DNA of 64,000 nt from Gammaproteobacteria bacterium 39-13 (lineage in GTDB: Bacteria > Pseudomonadota > Gammaproteobacteria > Berkiellales > Berkiellaceae), in contig MKTN01000020.1 in assembly GCA_001898235.1 (NCBI GenBank), forward strand, positions 1-64,000. Reading direction: 5' to 3'. The translations under genes and the position numbers were made by a program. Each line of letters opens with the position of its first letter. Position 1 is the first letter of the stretch. Shown here piece by piece: positions 52,489 to 61,076 of the stretch. Under the pieces are notes generated by a model. The model worked only from the letters and a program-made list of their open reading frames with translations. It was not told where the DNA came from and ran no database searches.

Positions 52489-53634
52489 ATGGCAGGTGAT
52501 AAAAATGCTGATTCATTTAGGGAAACTATTCGAAACTTTCGTGACATCATCAAGCAGCAGATCTTAACTGCTGCTATGTGGGCAGGTGAGTCTAAAAATT
52601 ATATTAAAGAAAAAACCCAACAAGCTGCGAGATGGTGCTTGTTGCAAGCGATGAGATCCAAACAGATCATTCAATCTGCATTACATAAAAGTTATGCTGT
52701 TGTAAAAGAAAGTTTGCAGCAAGCCTTTCAGTGGACAACCTACATGTTAATGCATGCCCCACAATTTATTGCGCGGGCCGCTGCTTGGACAACTCGTCTT
52801 TTGGTCAGAGGTTTTTGGTTAGGCTATGAATTAGCCGGCAAGTTATTAAACGGATGTTGGCAAGCAGTAAAAAAAATGGCGCAGGGATTAAAATATATCA
52901 TTGTGCAACTTCCTACATTTCTTCATTTGGCCGCCAATCAGGTAGTAAAGTTTTTACGCGGTAGTTTTGACTTCATGAAATTGCTGATTAAAAGTACATT
53001 CAATTTGGTAAAATCCGTCATCATCGGCATTAAAGATTTTGCAATTGAAGTAGTTAAAGCATTGGGCAGGTTGGGGCAATATCTATTTAATAATGCCGGT
53101 CCTATATTACGCAAAATAGCCGGCGATGCTTATTACTTTATCAAGCATATACCGCTGTTCATTAAGCAACTCGCTCGTATAGCCAGAGATATTTTTGTTT
53201 TCTTAAAGGATGGAATTGTTGATATAGCCAAAGACTTTTATCACTTAGGGAGAATTGTCCTATCTCATTTGGGGCATTCTCTTAAGACGCTGATGACTCA
53301 TGTTGTGCCTTTTACAAAATGGGTAGCAAATAAAACTGTTTCATTTGTGTTGAAGGGGATTGGTTTGTTATTGGGAATTGGGGCGGCGATCTTTGAATTG
53401 GGTATTGATGTATTAAAAGGATTGTTTGGAAAAAAGCAGGCTAAGCCAGAAATACCTAACTCAAATCGCTCAAGTCATCATATTGAACCCCTTTTGCCAT
53501 CTGAATCGGTTTCTGCCTTCATCCCTTTATATCTCAAGCAGAAAAAACAAGAATGTAGTGAATCGTTATCAAATGATTTACGACAAAACCAAGTGGTTGC
53601 GAGCAGAACAAAATCGATGCATTTGCGTGGTTAG
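52489..53634 (+). CDS. Long amphipathic helical protein of unknown function
   Basis: The 381-residue product starts at an ATG after AAAGGGGATCCCC; a longer frame begins with TTG. From about residue 20 to 330 it is a near-continuous series of amphipathic helices rich in Ala, Leu, Phe, Lys and aromatic residues, with few acidic residues. There is a loose repeat of roughly 30-40 residues (for example YIIVQLPTFLHLAANQVV and YFIKHIPLFIKQLARIAR). The last 50 residues are polar. It probably binds or inserts into membranes and could be a secreted membrane-acting protein; this is inference. Confidence 0.55.
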   Translation: MAGDKNADSFRETIRNFRDIIKQQILTAAMWAGESKNYIKEKTQQAARWCLLQAMRSKQIIQSALHKSYAVVKESLQQAFQWTTYMLMHAPQFIARAAAWTTRLLVRGFWLGYELAGKLLNGCWQAVKKMAQGLKYIIVQLPTFLHLAANQVVKFLRGSFDFMKLLIKSTFNLVKSVIIGIKDFAIEVVKALGRLGQYLFNNAGPILRKIAGDAYYFIKHIPLFIKQLARIARDIFVFLKDGIVDIAKDFYHLGRIVLSHLGHSLKTLMTHVVPFTKWVANKTVSFVLKGIGLLLGIGAAIFELGIDVLKGLFGKKQAKPEIPNSNRSSHHIEPLLPSESVSAFIPLYLKQKKQECSESLSNDLRQNQVVASRTKSMHLRG

Positions 53635-53803
53635 TCGTCAATGTATTTGAGAACTTGAGACAAAAAGTCATTTATTTCTGTCTCACTTTATTACGATAAT
53701 AAAAAAATTTATCTTTTTAGAAAGAAATAGTTGATAAAATTTTATTTTTTTAATTTTATGTGCTAAGTTTGAGGTAGTTACCCTAGTATTGAGGAGAAGC
53801 TAG

Positions 53804-54121
53804 ATGGTTGCTCGCAAGAAACCAGCATCGAAAGGACGTAAATCTACCGCTAAGCCTAAGGCTGCTAAGAAACGGACCGCTGCAAAGCGTAAAGTTGCTA
53901 AAGCAACGCCCAAAAAGGCTCGCAAAACAACTGCTAAACGTAAGACAGCTGCTAAAAAAGCACCAGCTCGTAAGTCTGTCGCTAAAAAGCGTAAGACAGT
54001 AAAGAAAGCTGCTGCTAAGCCTAAAAAACGGGTAAGAAAAGCTGCGAAGAAGAGCACTGCGGCTAAAAAGCCAAGAGCAGCTGCTCGTAAAAGAAGAGTA
54101 AAAAAAGCTAAAGCTGCATAA
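53804..54121 (+). CDS. Histone H1-like Lys/Ala-rich DNA-binding protein
   Basis: The 105-residue protein is made almost entirely of Lys, Ala, Arg, Thr and Pro in AKK and KAAAKK type repeats. It resembles the C-terminal tail of eukaryotic H1 and the bacterial Hc1, AlgP/AlgR3 and Bordetella BpH1 proteins. It likely compacts chromosomal DNA or, if secreted, host chromatin. The ribosome site is strong (GAGGAGAAGC). It has its own terminator, so it is a monocistronic, probably highly expressed gene. Confidence 0.9.
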   Translation: MVARKKPASKGRKSTAKPKAAKKRTAAKRKVAKATPKKARKTTAKRKTAAKKAPARKSVAKKRKTVKKAAAKPKKRVRKAAKKSTAAKKPRAAARKRRVKKAKAA

Positions 54122-54134
54122 TTAGCTTTTTAAG

Positions 54135-54174
54135 ATGCCGCGTTGGGCCTTTTGGCGCATCGCGGCATTTTTAT
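54135..54174 (+). terminator. Rho-independent terminator of the H1-like gene
   Basis: ATGCCGCG pairs with CGCGGCAT across an 18-base loop and is followed by a T-run (TTTTTATA). Confidence 0.8.
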
Positions 54175-54190
54175 ATTCGAAGGGGAAACT

Positions 54191-54559
54191 TTAAAAAATT
54201 CGCTTTCTTTTTTTGCCTCTTTCCCTCTCTGAGGGATGCTCATCGGCTTCATCTCTTTCTTCATCATGCTCAATACTTGGCATTAGGTAAGTGTTTGCCC
54301 GTTGGTAACGAGCCTTTAACAGTTGCAAATACAGCATGGCTGGGTAATGTACTTGAGATAGCTCCTCCAATGAAGTACATGAGTTGAAAGGAAAGAGGGA
54401 AGACTCCATAGAAGTATTTAAATAATCTTTGGATTGATCAAGGACTTCGTCGAGCGGATTATTTTCCAAGGCTTCAGAACATCCAAGAGCAATGGGGGAC
54501 GTGTTTGAAGAAGGAATGTTTTCTTCCTCCGAAAATTCATTGTGCGGACCTTTATTCAT
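54191..54559 (-). CDS. Acidic unknown protein with basic, NLS-like C terminus
   Basis: The 122-residue product uses ATG at 54559 (the longer frame starts with TTG). It is acidic and Ser-rich and probably partly disordered. Its last residues, ERERGKKRKRIF, form a monopartite nuclear-localisation-like basic cluster after an acidic run (EHDEERDEADE). No family is recognised. It is convergent with the H1-like gene. A nuclear-targeted secreted protein is a possibility but unproven. Confidence 0.5.
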   Translation of the reverse strand: MNKGPHNEFSEEENIPSSNTSPIALGCSEALENNPLDEVLDQSKDYLNTSMESSLFPFNSCTSLEELSQVHYPAMLYLQLLKARYQRANTYLMPSIEHDEERDEADEHPSERERGKKRKRIF

Positions 54560-54725
54560 TTTATTGCGCCAACTCAAAAGGGTGGCATCTTATCAAATAA
54601 TGAATGATGAATGAAAGAGAAGTGAAAAGGGTAGCTCTCGCGGAGAGGGGGCTGTTATGTGAATAGGGAGAAGCGCACATGGCGAGATTTGTTTTCGTTC
54701 GAGGAAGCTAGGCAGAGCAAGCTAA

Positions 54726-54749
54726 CCCTCCCCCGAAACGGGAGAGGGG
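54726..54749. other. GC-rich hairpin downstream of the helicase gene
   Basis: CCCTCCCCCG-aaa-CGGGAGAGGG is an imperfect palindrome of the type often found as dispersed intergenic repeats. Only one copy was seen in this window. It may serve as a terminator for the helicase gene. Confidence 0.4.
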
Positions 54750-54769
54750 AGCGGAAAGAATGTTATGAA

Positions 54770-56056
54770 TTACTCTGCCGGTTTGCTTGAACGACTATCT
54801 TTGCCATCACGATGACGACGGTGGAAGGGTTTCCCAGATTTGCCATTAGGCGCGCCATGAGAAGAAGATCTTTCACGGTCAGGACGATGATGGCGTCTTG
54901 GTGGTTTGCCAGCAGCAGAGGAGGAACCCCTACGATGTCGTGGACCATTACCGCCTTCATGCGTGGTTTTGCCATAAGTGACCATTTGATAAATCGCTTG
55001 CCATTTACGATTCTCGCCAGGAGAAACGAAGGAGATAGCAAAACCTTCCATGCCTGCTCGGCCAGTTCGACCGATTCGATGAATGTAATCTTCAGCGCAT
55101 TGTGGAAGATCATAATTAATAACATGTTTGATATGAGGAATATCTAAACCACGAGCAGCAATATCGGTTGCAACCATAATGCGATTTTTGTTATTACGAA
55201 ATGAACGGATCACTTCTTCGCGTTTACGCTGTTTTAAATCACCGTGGATAGCATCAGCACTATGGTTTTGTCGTTTTAATTTATCGGCCAAATGCGCAGC
55301 GCTAATTTTCGTTTTAACAAAGATAATAACAGAGCCTTCTCGTTCATCGAGCTCTCTCAGCAAGTTGGTATATTTGTCTCCAGAGGAGGTCTGTAACATT
55401 TTTTGCTGAATTTTGGCAGCAGGTTGAGTCGTTTCACCAATAGCAACATGCTTAGGATTGTTTAAGTATTTCTGTGACAATTTTACAATGTTTGCAGGCA
55501 TCGTTGCAGAAAACATGAGTGTCTGACGTTCAGTCGGTAAATGCTTAACGATTTTATCTAAATCTTCGCTGAATCCCATATCTAGCATACGATCTGTTTC
55601 ATCAAGAATAAGAAATCGGGTTTCACGTAAATTGAGCGTACCGCGAGATAAATGATCGTTGATTCGGCCTGGTGTACCGATAATAAAACGAGGATGTCTT
55701 TTTAGCGCCATGAATTGTTTAAAGATAGGTGCGCCGCCTATTAACAATGCGATATCGGACTGCGATGATTTTCGTCCTAATAACATTTGCAAGGAGTTCC
55801 GTATTTGGTCAGCCAACTCTCTTGTTGGCGCAAGAATCAATGCAGTTCCTCGCGCTGAATCAAGTAAGTTTGTGACCAGGGGCAACAAGTAGGCAATTGT
55901 TTTACCTGTCCCTGTTTGGGCTGAGGCTAAAAGATCATGCCCTTGCATTGCTAAAGGAATTGATTGTTCTTGTATTGGAGTGGGCACAGTAATACGTGAA
56001 CGTTCAAGTGATTGTACTAAGGCGGCAGAAAGTCCGAATTCTTTAAAACTGGTCAT
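54770..56056 (-). CDS. DEAD-box RNA helicase, RhlE-like
   Basis: The 428-residue helicase has the Q motif (TVPTPIQEQSIP), motif I SAQTGTGKT, motif Ia PTRELADQ, motif II LDETDRMLD, motif III FSATM, motif V TDIAARGLDIP and motif VI HRIGRTGRAG. In motif II the usual DEAD reads DETD. The C-terminal tail is basic and Arg/Gly/Ser/His-rich, as in RhlE-type enzymes. It acts in RNA unwinding, ribosome assembly or RNA decay. The start is ATG 56056; an upstream TTG is less likely. Confidence 0.93.
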   Translation of the reverse strand: MTSFKEFGLSAALVQSLERSRITVPTPIQEQSIPLAMQGHDLLASAQTGTGKTIAYLLPLVTNLLDSARGTALILAPTRELADQIRNSLQMLLGRKSSQSDIALLIGGAPIFKQFMALKRHPRFIIGTPGRINDHLSRGTLNLRETRFLILDETDRMLDMGFSEDLDKIVKHLPTERQTLMFSATMPANIVKLSQKYLNNPKHVAIGETTQPAAKIQQKMLQTSSGDKYTNLLRELDEREGSVIIFVKTKISAAHLADKLKRQNHSADAIHGDLKQRKREEVIRSFRNNKNRIMVATDIAARGLDIPHIKHVINYDLPQCAEDYIHRIGRTGRAGMEGFAISFVSPGENRKWQAIYQMVTYGKTTHEGGNGPRHRRGSSSAAGKPPRRHHRPDRERSSSHGAPNGKSGKPFHRRHRDGKDSRSSKPAE

Positions 56057-56599
56057 GAATGGATCCAAAATTAAGGTAAATTAAAGTCTTGTTAGCTCAT
56101 CTCAGTGGATGATGAATAGTTATCTTTGTCTAACAAGTAAGGATAGTCTGGGGGTGTTTATACTCGAGTAGATTTAAGCGGAGCTTATATTTAATGCTTT
56201 GAGTATAGGGGCTTGTTATACCAAGAATTACTAATTACTAGTTATGTAATTTACAATCTTTGTTGAGTAAAGTCAATCAGTTATTTGATAAGGCGATAGC
56301 TAAGGCCTCCTCGCCTACGCCTTTACCTGTGAATGGCTCACCTGGCTGCAATCAGTCATTGTGCTTTTGAAGATATAGAATGAAGTTGCAAAGCAGAAGC
56401 GCTAAGCCGATAAAATATAAAATTAAATAGGTTAAAAAAATGAAGACTTTTTTAGAAAAATAAATTCGATGTAAGCCTGGATCGTCGACTTATCCTATTG
56501 ACCGGCGTAGGTTTACCTGTAAACATAGTGATGCCATGGCGTTAACCTGTGGTGTTAGAGAAAAGATGCTGACTTTTTGTATACAAAACGGAGATCAAC
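56057..56599. other. Intergenic region without recognisable gene
   Basis: A divergent gap of about 540 bases separates the helicase from the bufferin-like gene. It holds no frame longer than a few codons with a plausible ribosome site. Two promoters must lie here; none is marked with confidence. Confidence 0.4.
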
Positions 56600-56854
56600 A
56601 TGAAAAAATCTGGGATGATACTTGCTGCTGCAGTAGGCGCTTTATTCGCAACCGCAACTTTTGCTACTGGCACTACTGAAGCTGGTGCTGCAAATGTAAA
56701 ATGCGAAGGTGGTAATGCTTGTAAAGGCCAAAGCGCTTGTAAGACCGCTAACAACGCTTGCAAAGGTCAAAACAGCTGCAAAGGTAAAGGCTATGTAATG
56801 ACCAGCTCTGAAAAAGAATGCACCGACAAAGGTGGCAAAGTTGAAAAAAGCTAA
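56600..56854 (+). CDS. Cysteine-rich exported peptide, bufferin (BufA2)-like
   Basis: The 84-residue protein has a signal peptide (MKKSGMILAAAVGALFATAT, cleavage near FA-TG) and a short Cys/Gly/Lys/Asn-rich mature part with six cysteines (35, 41, 47, 54, 60, 74). The pattern CEGGNACKGQSACKT and CKGQNSCKGKGYV followed by a final C-x4-GG-x-V matches bufferin-type metallophores of the BufA2/DUF2282-related group, which buffer copper or zinc in the periplasm. Bufferins normally lie with bufB and bufC maturation genes, which are absent here. The ribosome site is GGAGATCAAC. Confidence 0.75.
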   Translation: MKKSGMILAAAVGALFATATFATGTTEAGAANVKCEGGNACKGQSACKTANNACKGQNSCKGKGYVMTSSEKECTDKGGKVEKS

Positions 56855-56869
56855 TCTTTAGCTTTTTGA

Positions 56870-56900
56870 ATGCTCTCTAGCTCGTCAGACTAGAGAGCAT
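56870..56900. other. Hairpin between convergent genes
   Basis: ATGCTCTCTAG and CTAGAGAGCAT pair over a nine-base loop (ctcgtcaga). It lies between the bufferin-like and alpha/beta hydrolase genes and could terminate either transcript, although T-runs are weak. Confidence 0.55.
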
Positions 56901-56913
56901 GCAGCTCAAAACT

Positions 56914-57714
56914 CTATTCAATAATCCCGCTATGTTTCTCAAGAAAATTGTTTAAAGCAACATTCAACGCATCTGGTTGATCTAAATTTGTCATATGCCA
57001 AGAGTTTTTAATTACTGCTAACTCTGCATTAGGGATTAATTTTGTATATAATTCTTTGAAAGTAATAGGGCTGTAGTCATGATCAGCTGTCACAATCAAC
57101 GTAGGACATTTTATTTCCGTTAGCCTATGCATAACATTCCAACCTCTAAACATACGTAATGAATTGAGATAGGCTTTGGGATCGTTTTCTGACCATCTTT
57201 TGATAAAAACTTCACGCAAATTTTCTTGTTCAGGACGAGGAAATAAGAGTTTCGCTAAATGTGCAGCCAACGCGTGCATACCAAATAATTTAATGTTGAT
57301 CATCCGCATGTAAAAGAACAAATGGTCGCGCATTCTAGGTAAAATAACAGCTGGAGCACTATTGATGATAGTTAGAGTTTTGACAAGTTCCGGTGAATCT
57401 AGCGTGAGTTGAAAGGCAACCATTCCACCTAGCGAGTGGCCAATAATATGTACCGTACGTTCCCCTAAAAGAGAACGGATCACATTCGCAACATCGATAG
57501 CAAATAGTTGAACAGAATAGGGCTCTTCTGGTTTATCAGTTTTACCATGTCCGCGTAGATCAAAAGTGATGACTTGATATTTTTTTTCAAAAAAAGCAAC
57601 TTGCGCTTCCCAATCTTGAGTACTTGCGCCTAATCCATGGATGAATACAAGTGCTTCTCCTTCACCATGTAGCTCGTAGTAAAATTGTGTTTTCTCAATT
57701 AAGCGATATGGCAT
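56914..57714 (-). CDS. Alpha/beta hydrolase
   Basis: The 266-residue protein has the oxyanion region FIHGLGAST, the nucleophile elbow GHSLGGMVA, the acid in TADHDYSPI and the base in NSWHMTNLDQ. It is cytosolic. The substrate is not evident. It follows the CBS-domain gene by 15 bases, so both are probably cotranscribed. Confidence 0.9.
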   Translation of the reverse strand: MPYRLIEKTQFYYELHGEGEALVFIHGLGASTQDWEAQVAFFEKKYQVITFDLRGHGKTDKPEEPYSVQLFAIDVANVIRSLLGERTVHIIGHSLGGMVAFQLTLDSPELVKTLTIINSAPAVILPRMRDHLFFYMRMINIKLFGMHALAAHLAKLLFPRPEQENLREVFIKRWSENDPKAYLNSLRMFRGWNVMHRLTEIKCPTLIVTADHDYSPITFKELYTKLIPNAELAVIKNSWHMTNLDQPDALNVALNNFLEKHSGIIE

Positions 57715-57729
57715 TGCTAAATATGATGC

Positions 57730-58164
57730 CTATGTTCCCTGTATATATCCAGTCAATGCTGCAATTTCATATTCTTGTTGCAACATTACCCAGCGTGTTA
57801 AATCACCAATGGAAATGACACCTAACAGCTTGCCATTTTCAACAACGGGCAAATGTCTAAAGCGTTTTTCTGTCACAAGTTTCATTGCTTCTTGCACAGT
57901 CATGGTAGGTGGAACGGTGAGAGGATCATGGGTCATCAAATCAGCAACCTGCGCTTTGGCGGGATCAGATTTGTTTCCAATGAGTTTGCGAATAATATCA
58001 CGCTCACTAATAATGCCGATTAATTTTTCGCCTTCTATGACAAGCAGTGCGCCTACGCCAAACTCGTTTAGCTTAACGATACATTCATGAATGGTTGCTT
58101 GTGCTGAAATGTGATGTATTGCACTTCCTTTGTCTTTAAGCAGTACACTGAGTGGCGTTCTCAT
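57730..58164 (-). CDS. CBS-domain pair protein
   Basis: The 144-residue protein consists of two CBS domains (about 8-60 with LIGIISERDIIRKL, and 75-135 with LLGVISIGDLTRW). Such stand-alone proteins bind adenine nucleotides and regulate other enzymes. The target is unknown. Confidence 0.9.
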   Translation of the reverse strand: MRTPLSVLLKDKGSAIHHISAQATIHECIVKLNEFGVGALLVIEGEKLIGIISERDIIRKLIGNKSDPAKAQVADLMTHDPLTVPPTMTVQEAMKLVTEKRFRHLPVVENGKLLGVISIGDLTRWVMLQQEYEIAALTGYIQGT

Positions 58165-58301
58165 GGCATGTCCTCTTCAATGCAATTTTTTACAGTATAA
58201 AAAAAATGGTGGCCGCAGTAGAAATTTAAATTTATACAGCCTTTATCGGTCAAAATCGCATAAGCTTTAAATTTTCTTTAAAGAAGGCATAGATAGGATA
58301 A

Positions 58302-58347
58302 AAAGCGATCATAACGCTGAGTTTCAAACAGGTACCATGATCGCTTT
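58302..58347 (-). terminator. Terminator of the coiled-coil acidic protein gene
   Basis: AAAGCGATCAT and ATGATCGCTTT form an 11-base-pair stem. On the minus strand it continues into a T-run (GCTTTTTATCC), 10 bases after the stop of the gene that ends at 58357. Confidence 0.6.
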
Positions 58348-58356
58348 AGAGGAGGG

Positions 58357-59964
58357 TTAGCTATAAGTATTTCCTGAAGGAGAGTATGTATTCCGTGTCG
58401 TTTGAAACACTTGCTCAGTTTCTACCTCTGTTTCGTCAACAGTATCTTTTGAATCATTTGCAGATAACATTTTCGCTCTGCTTGCGTCAAAAGAATGGGT
58501 TAAACCATTAGATTTCGGAACAATTTCCATGTCTTGAAATTGCTCAGTAAGACCAAGTTCAGTATCCCAGCTTTCATCGTTTTCTAAAAAAATGGTCATA
58601 CTTCCATGGTTCTCTTTTTCGCTACCTATATCTATTTGCAAAGGCTTTGGTTTAGACGTCCTGTCGGTATTTTGAGATAACGTGACAAGTTTCAAAATCT
58701 TTGGAGCTTGTGAATCAAATTCTTTAGACCAATCTTCTTCTTCTTCGGTTTCTACAGGAAAAGCTACCGTGGCAGCGGATTGATTGGTTGGTGTGGGCAT
58801 TAATTTTAAGGGAGTAAATGATGATATTCCACTTTCTTTTGTCCAATCTTCACTACTATCTGTCAATAAGGGAGATGTATTGTTTGCACCAATTTTCTTT
58901 TGCTTGCTTACCAGTGGAAGATCTTCTTCATCATTTAATTCAAAATCCTCTCCTGACCAGGTTTCATCTTCATTTTCTTCTCGCACTGTATTAGCAGAGC
59001 TGAGTGCTACATCAAGCATCGTTAAAAATTGAGAAGATTCTGCATCAAACAATACGTTAAAATCATTTTCTAGTGTTAAAATATTAGCGAAGTATTCTGC
59101 TAAAAAAGCTCTATCACTTCCCCATGCTTTAATTCTCTCGTCACTTTCAATGATGACTAGTTCTATTGCTGCAATTTCATTGGGAACTTCTTCTTTTCTT
59201 TTTACAATAAGCGCTTCTATTTCTTTAATTTTTTCTTGGAGCTCTTCAATAGTTAATGATTTCTTGATGTTTTCAACAATAGAGTCAGCCGACATCGTCG
59301 TTGGCGTATTGTATGTTGCTAAAGCTTTTTGATGGCTTTCTAAACGTAATCCCAATATCCTCACTTCATTTTGTAAACGATAAATATTAGAATTTAAACG
59401 TTCATTTTCCTCATTGCGATCTTTGTATTCAACTTTGGACTTTTTAATGAAAGCATTAATAGCGTCCAGGCTAAAATTTTCTGAAGCTAAATGTTTTAGT
59501 ATATCTTCTAATGTCTCACTCATGGGAAGATCTTCATAAAATTCTTTCATCTTATTCAGATAAACATGCAAGAGCCCAAAAATTTGATACAGTCTTTCTG
59601 TCGTTTTCAGGGAAATGCTTCCCTTTAAAGCTTTACGGATTTCGTTTAGCGAAACTAATTTGTATTTTCTTACTAGCTGGCTAAAAGCAATTTGCAAACA
59701 ATTTTGTGCGCTGCTAATTTCAAGCTTTTTGATGCTACCTTCAATGCCTTCTAGTGATTCCTTGTTTTCTTCATCATCTATCAAGAGTTGCTTTAATTGC
59801 TGATTTAAGACTTTTATATGGCTTTCAAAATGACTCATGTTTTCTAAGATAGCAATGATATTTTTAAGTTCATTTTTAATTTGAACTAAAGATACAGGCT
59901 TTTTGAGTGCATCAATAACAGGTTTAGCCAAGGTAATGTTTTGTTCATTGCTACCATCTAACAT
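58357..59964 (-). CDS. Coiled-coil protein with acidic tail carrying repeated Trp motifs, putative effector
   Basis: The 535-residue protein has a helical, coiled-coil first half (residues 1-300) and an acidic, low-complexity second half. The tail contains four short motifs of the form acidic-acidic-x-W-x-x-E: DETWSGE, SEDWTKE, EEDWSKE and DESWDTE. No signal peptide or known domain is visible. Repeated short linear motifs in a disordered tail suggest multivalent binding to another protein, and such architectures are common in host-directed effectors. Function unknown. Confidence 0.6.
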   Translation of the reverse strand: MLDGSNEQNITLAKPVIDALKKPVSLVQIKNELKNIIAILENMSHFESHIKVLNQQLKQLLIDDEENKESLEGIEGSIKKLEISSAQNCLQIAFSQLVRKYKLVSLNEIRKALKGSISLKTTERLYQIFGLLHVYLNKMKEFYEDLPMSETLEDILKHLASENFSLDAINAFIKKSKVEYKDRNEENERLNSNIYRLQNEVRILGLRLESHQKALATYNTPTTMSADSIVENIKKSLTIEELQEKIKEIEALIVKRKEEVPNEIAAIELVIIESDERIKAWGSDRAFLAEYFANILTLENDFNVLFDAESSQFLTMLDVALSSANTVREENEDETWSGEDFELNDEEDLPLVSKQKKIGANNTSPLLTDSSEDWTKESGISSFTPLKLMPTPTNQSAATVAFPVETEEEEDWSKEFDSQAPKILKLVTLSQNTDRTSKPKPLQIDIGSEKENHGSMTIFLENDESWDTELGLTEQFQDMEIVPKSNGLTHSFDASRAKMLSANDSKDTVDETEVETEQVFQTTRNTYSPSGNTYS

Positions 59965-60138
59965 GGTGTAAATACTCCTAAGAATTACGCTATAAATATT
60001 ATTTCAAATACCTCCTCTGGTTTTCAATGAAGGCGCAGACTACTGGTCTGATTTATAGTGAGTGTGGTCGGAATAGTGCTTATTTGAGTGGAAAGCCTAA
60101 TTTTATGAGCTAACTTTGTGAAGTTATATGCGTAAAGT

Positions 60139-61068
60139 CTAAGGAGGTGTGCGGCGACCTGATGGGGTATCATGCTTCGGTTTGAAGAAATGGAACTTAT
60201 CTAGCGGCAAGCCTACTTTAACAATGGCATGCTTAATCGATTCTCTTTTTGGTGCTAGAAATTCAGCATCGTTTTCTTCAATATGATAACCACCGGAAAA
60301 ATCAGTGATCCAATCAAGATCGGATGTAGCAGAAGTTGGGGTGAGTTTAGTGAAATGAATGTCTCCAGCGGCAACGACTTTGTGACGAGATTTTTCTGCG
60401 ACGTAAAAATGATTTTTTTTGCCAAGACGTAATTCTAACATGCCGTCATTATTAGGCATGATCACATAAGCGTAAGTGCCATCTGGCACTATCGGTGAAT
60501 GACTATGGTTAGATTGCAGATGATAAGTGTCATTTTCATGGTGTTTTACTAAACTCAAAAACGTACTTTCATTGTACTTTTCTTTTTCGCGTTGGTAGAT
60601 TTTTTCTGCAACAGGATTGTTTGCGCTAGATGTTGTCGCATCATACATAAGCGTGAAAAGTGGGGGAGAAGAATCCCCTGGAAGCGTTTTGCTTCTTGCC
60701 TTTGCTTGTAGCGGTCTTTGGAAATTGGAATCTCGATGCAAAGAACTCATGCTTAAGGTTTTCTTGTAAGCATGTAGAGGTGGGGAGGAGAGAGCAAAAC
60801 TAGTTAAATCAAGCGAGGCCGTTTTTTTCTTTTTTTCAGCCGCAGGAGTAAGTTCTGATTGCTCAGCATTTTCAGGTTTCGTTTTTTCGCCGGCGGGAAC
60901 GAGAGGATCCATTTGCTCGAGGTTGCTAATTTTCAAAGCCTCATCAAGAGCAGTTAAATCGAAAAGATTACCCTCTCGGTAATTATCATCACCAGCGGTA
61001 TCTGCTGGCGTCGCTGTGTGCATATAATCACCCTGTGGAATGGGTTCTTTTTTCTTGATGCTCTTCAT
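60139..61068 (-). CDS. Unknown protein, distant member of the SGHYKP-domain family, putative effector
   Basis: The 309-residue protein has a polar, Lys/Pro/Ser-rich first half and a folded C-terminal region (about 175-290). That region includes DGTYAYVIMPNNDGMLELRL, AEKSRHKVVAAGDIHF and ITDFSGGYHIEENDAEFL. The arrangement of FPDG-like turn, H-x2-V-x-AAG and SGGY-x-x-E corresponds to the FPDGRLYG, HHSH...GAG and SNESGHYKPE order of the two paralogues near 47-49 kb. The similarity is weak but consistent in order. Its start lies eight bases after the pntB stop, so it may be read from the pnt transcript. Confidence 0.55.
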   Translation of the reverse strand: MKSIKKKEPIPQGDYMHTATPADTAGDDNYREGNLFDLTALDEALKISNLEQMDPLVPAGEKTKPENAEQSELTPAAEKKKKTASLDLTSFALSSPPLHAYKKTLSMSSLHRDSNFQRPLQAKARSKTLPGDSSPPLFTLMYDATTSSANNPVAEKIYQREKEKYNESTFLSLVKHHENDTYHLQSNHSHSPIVPDGTYAYVIMPNNDGMLELRLGKKNHFYVAEKSRHKVVAAGDIHFTKLTPTSATSDLDWITDFSGGYHIEENDAEFLAPKRESIKHAIVKVGLPLDKFHFFKPKHDTPSGRRTPP

Positions 61069-61076
61069 GAGTTACT

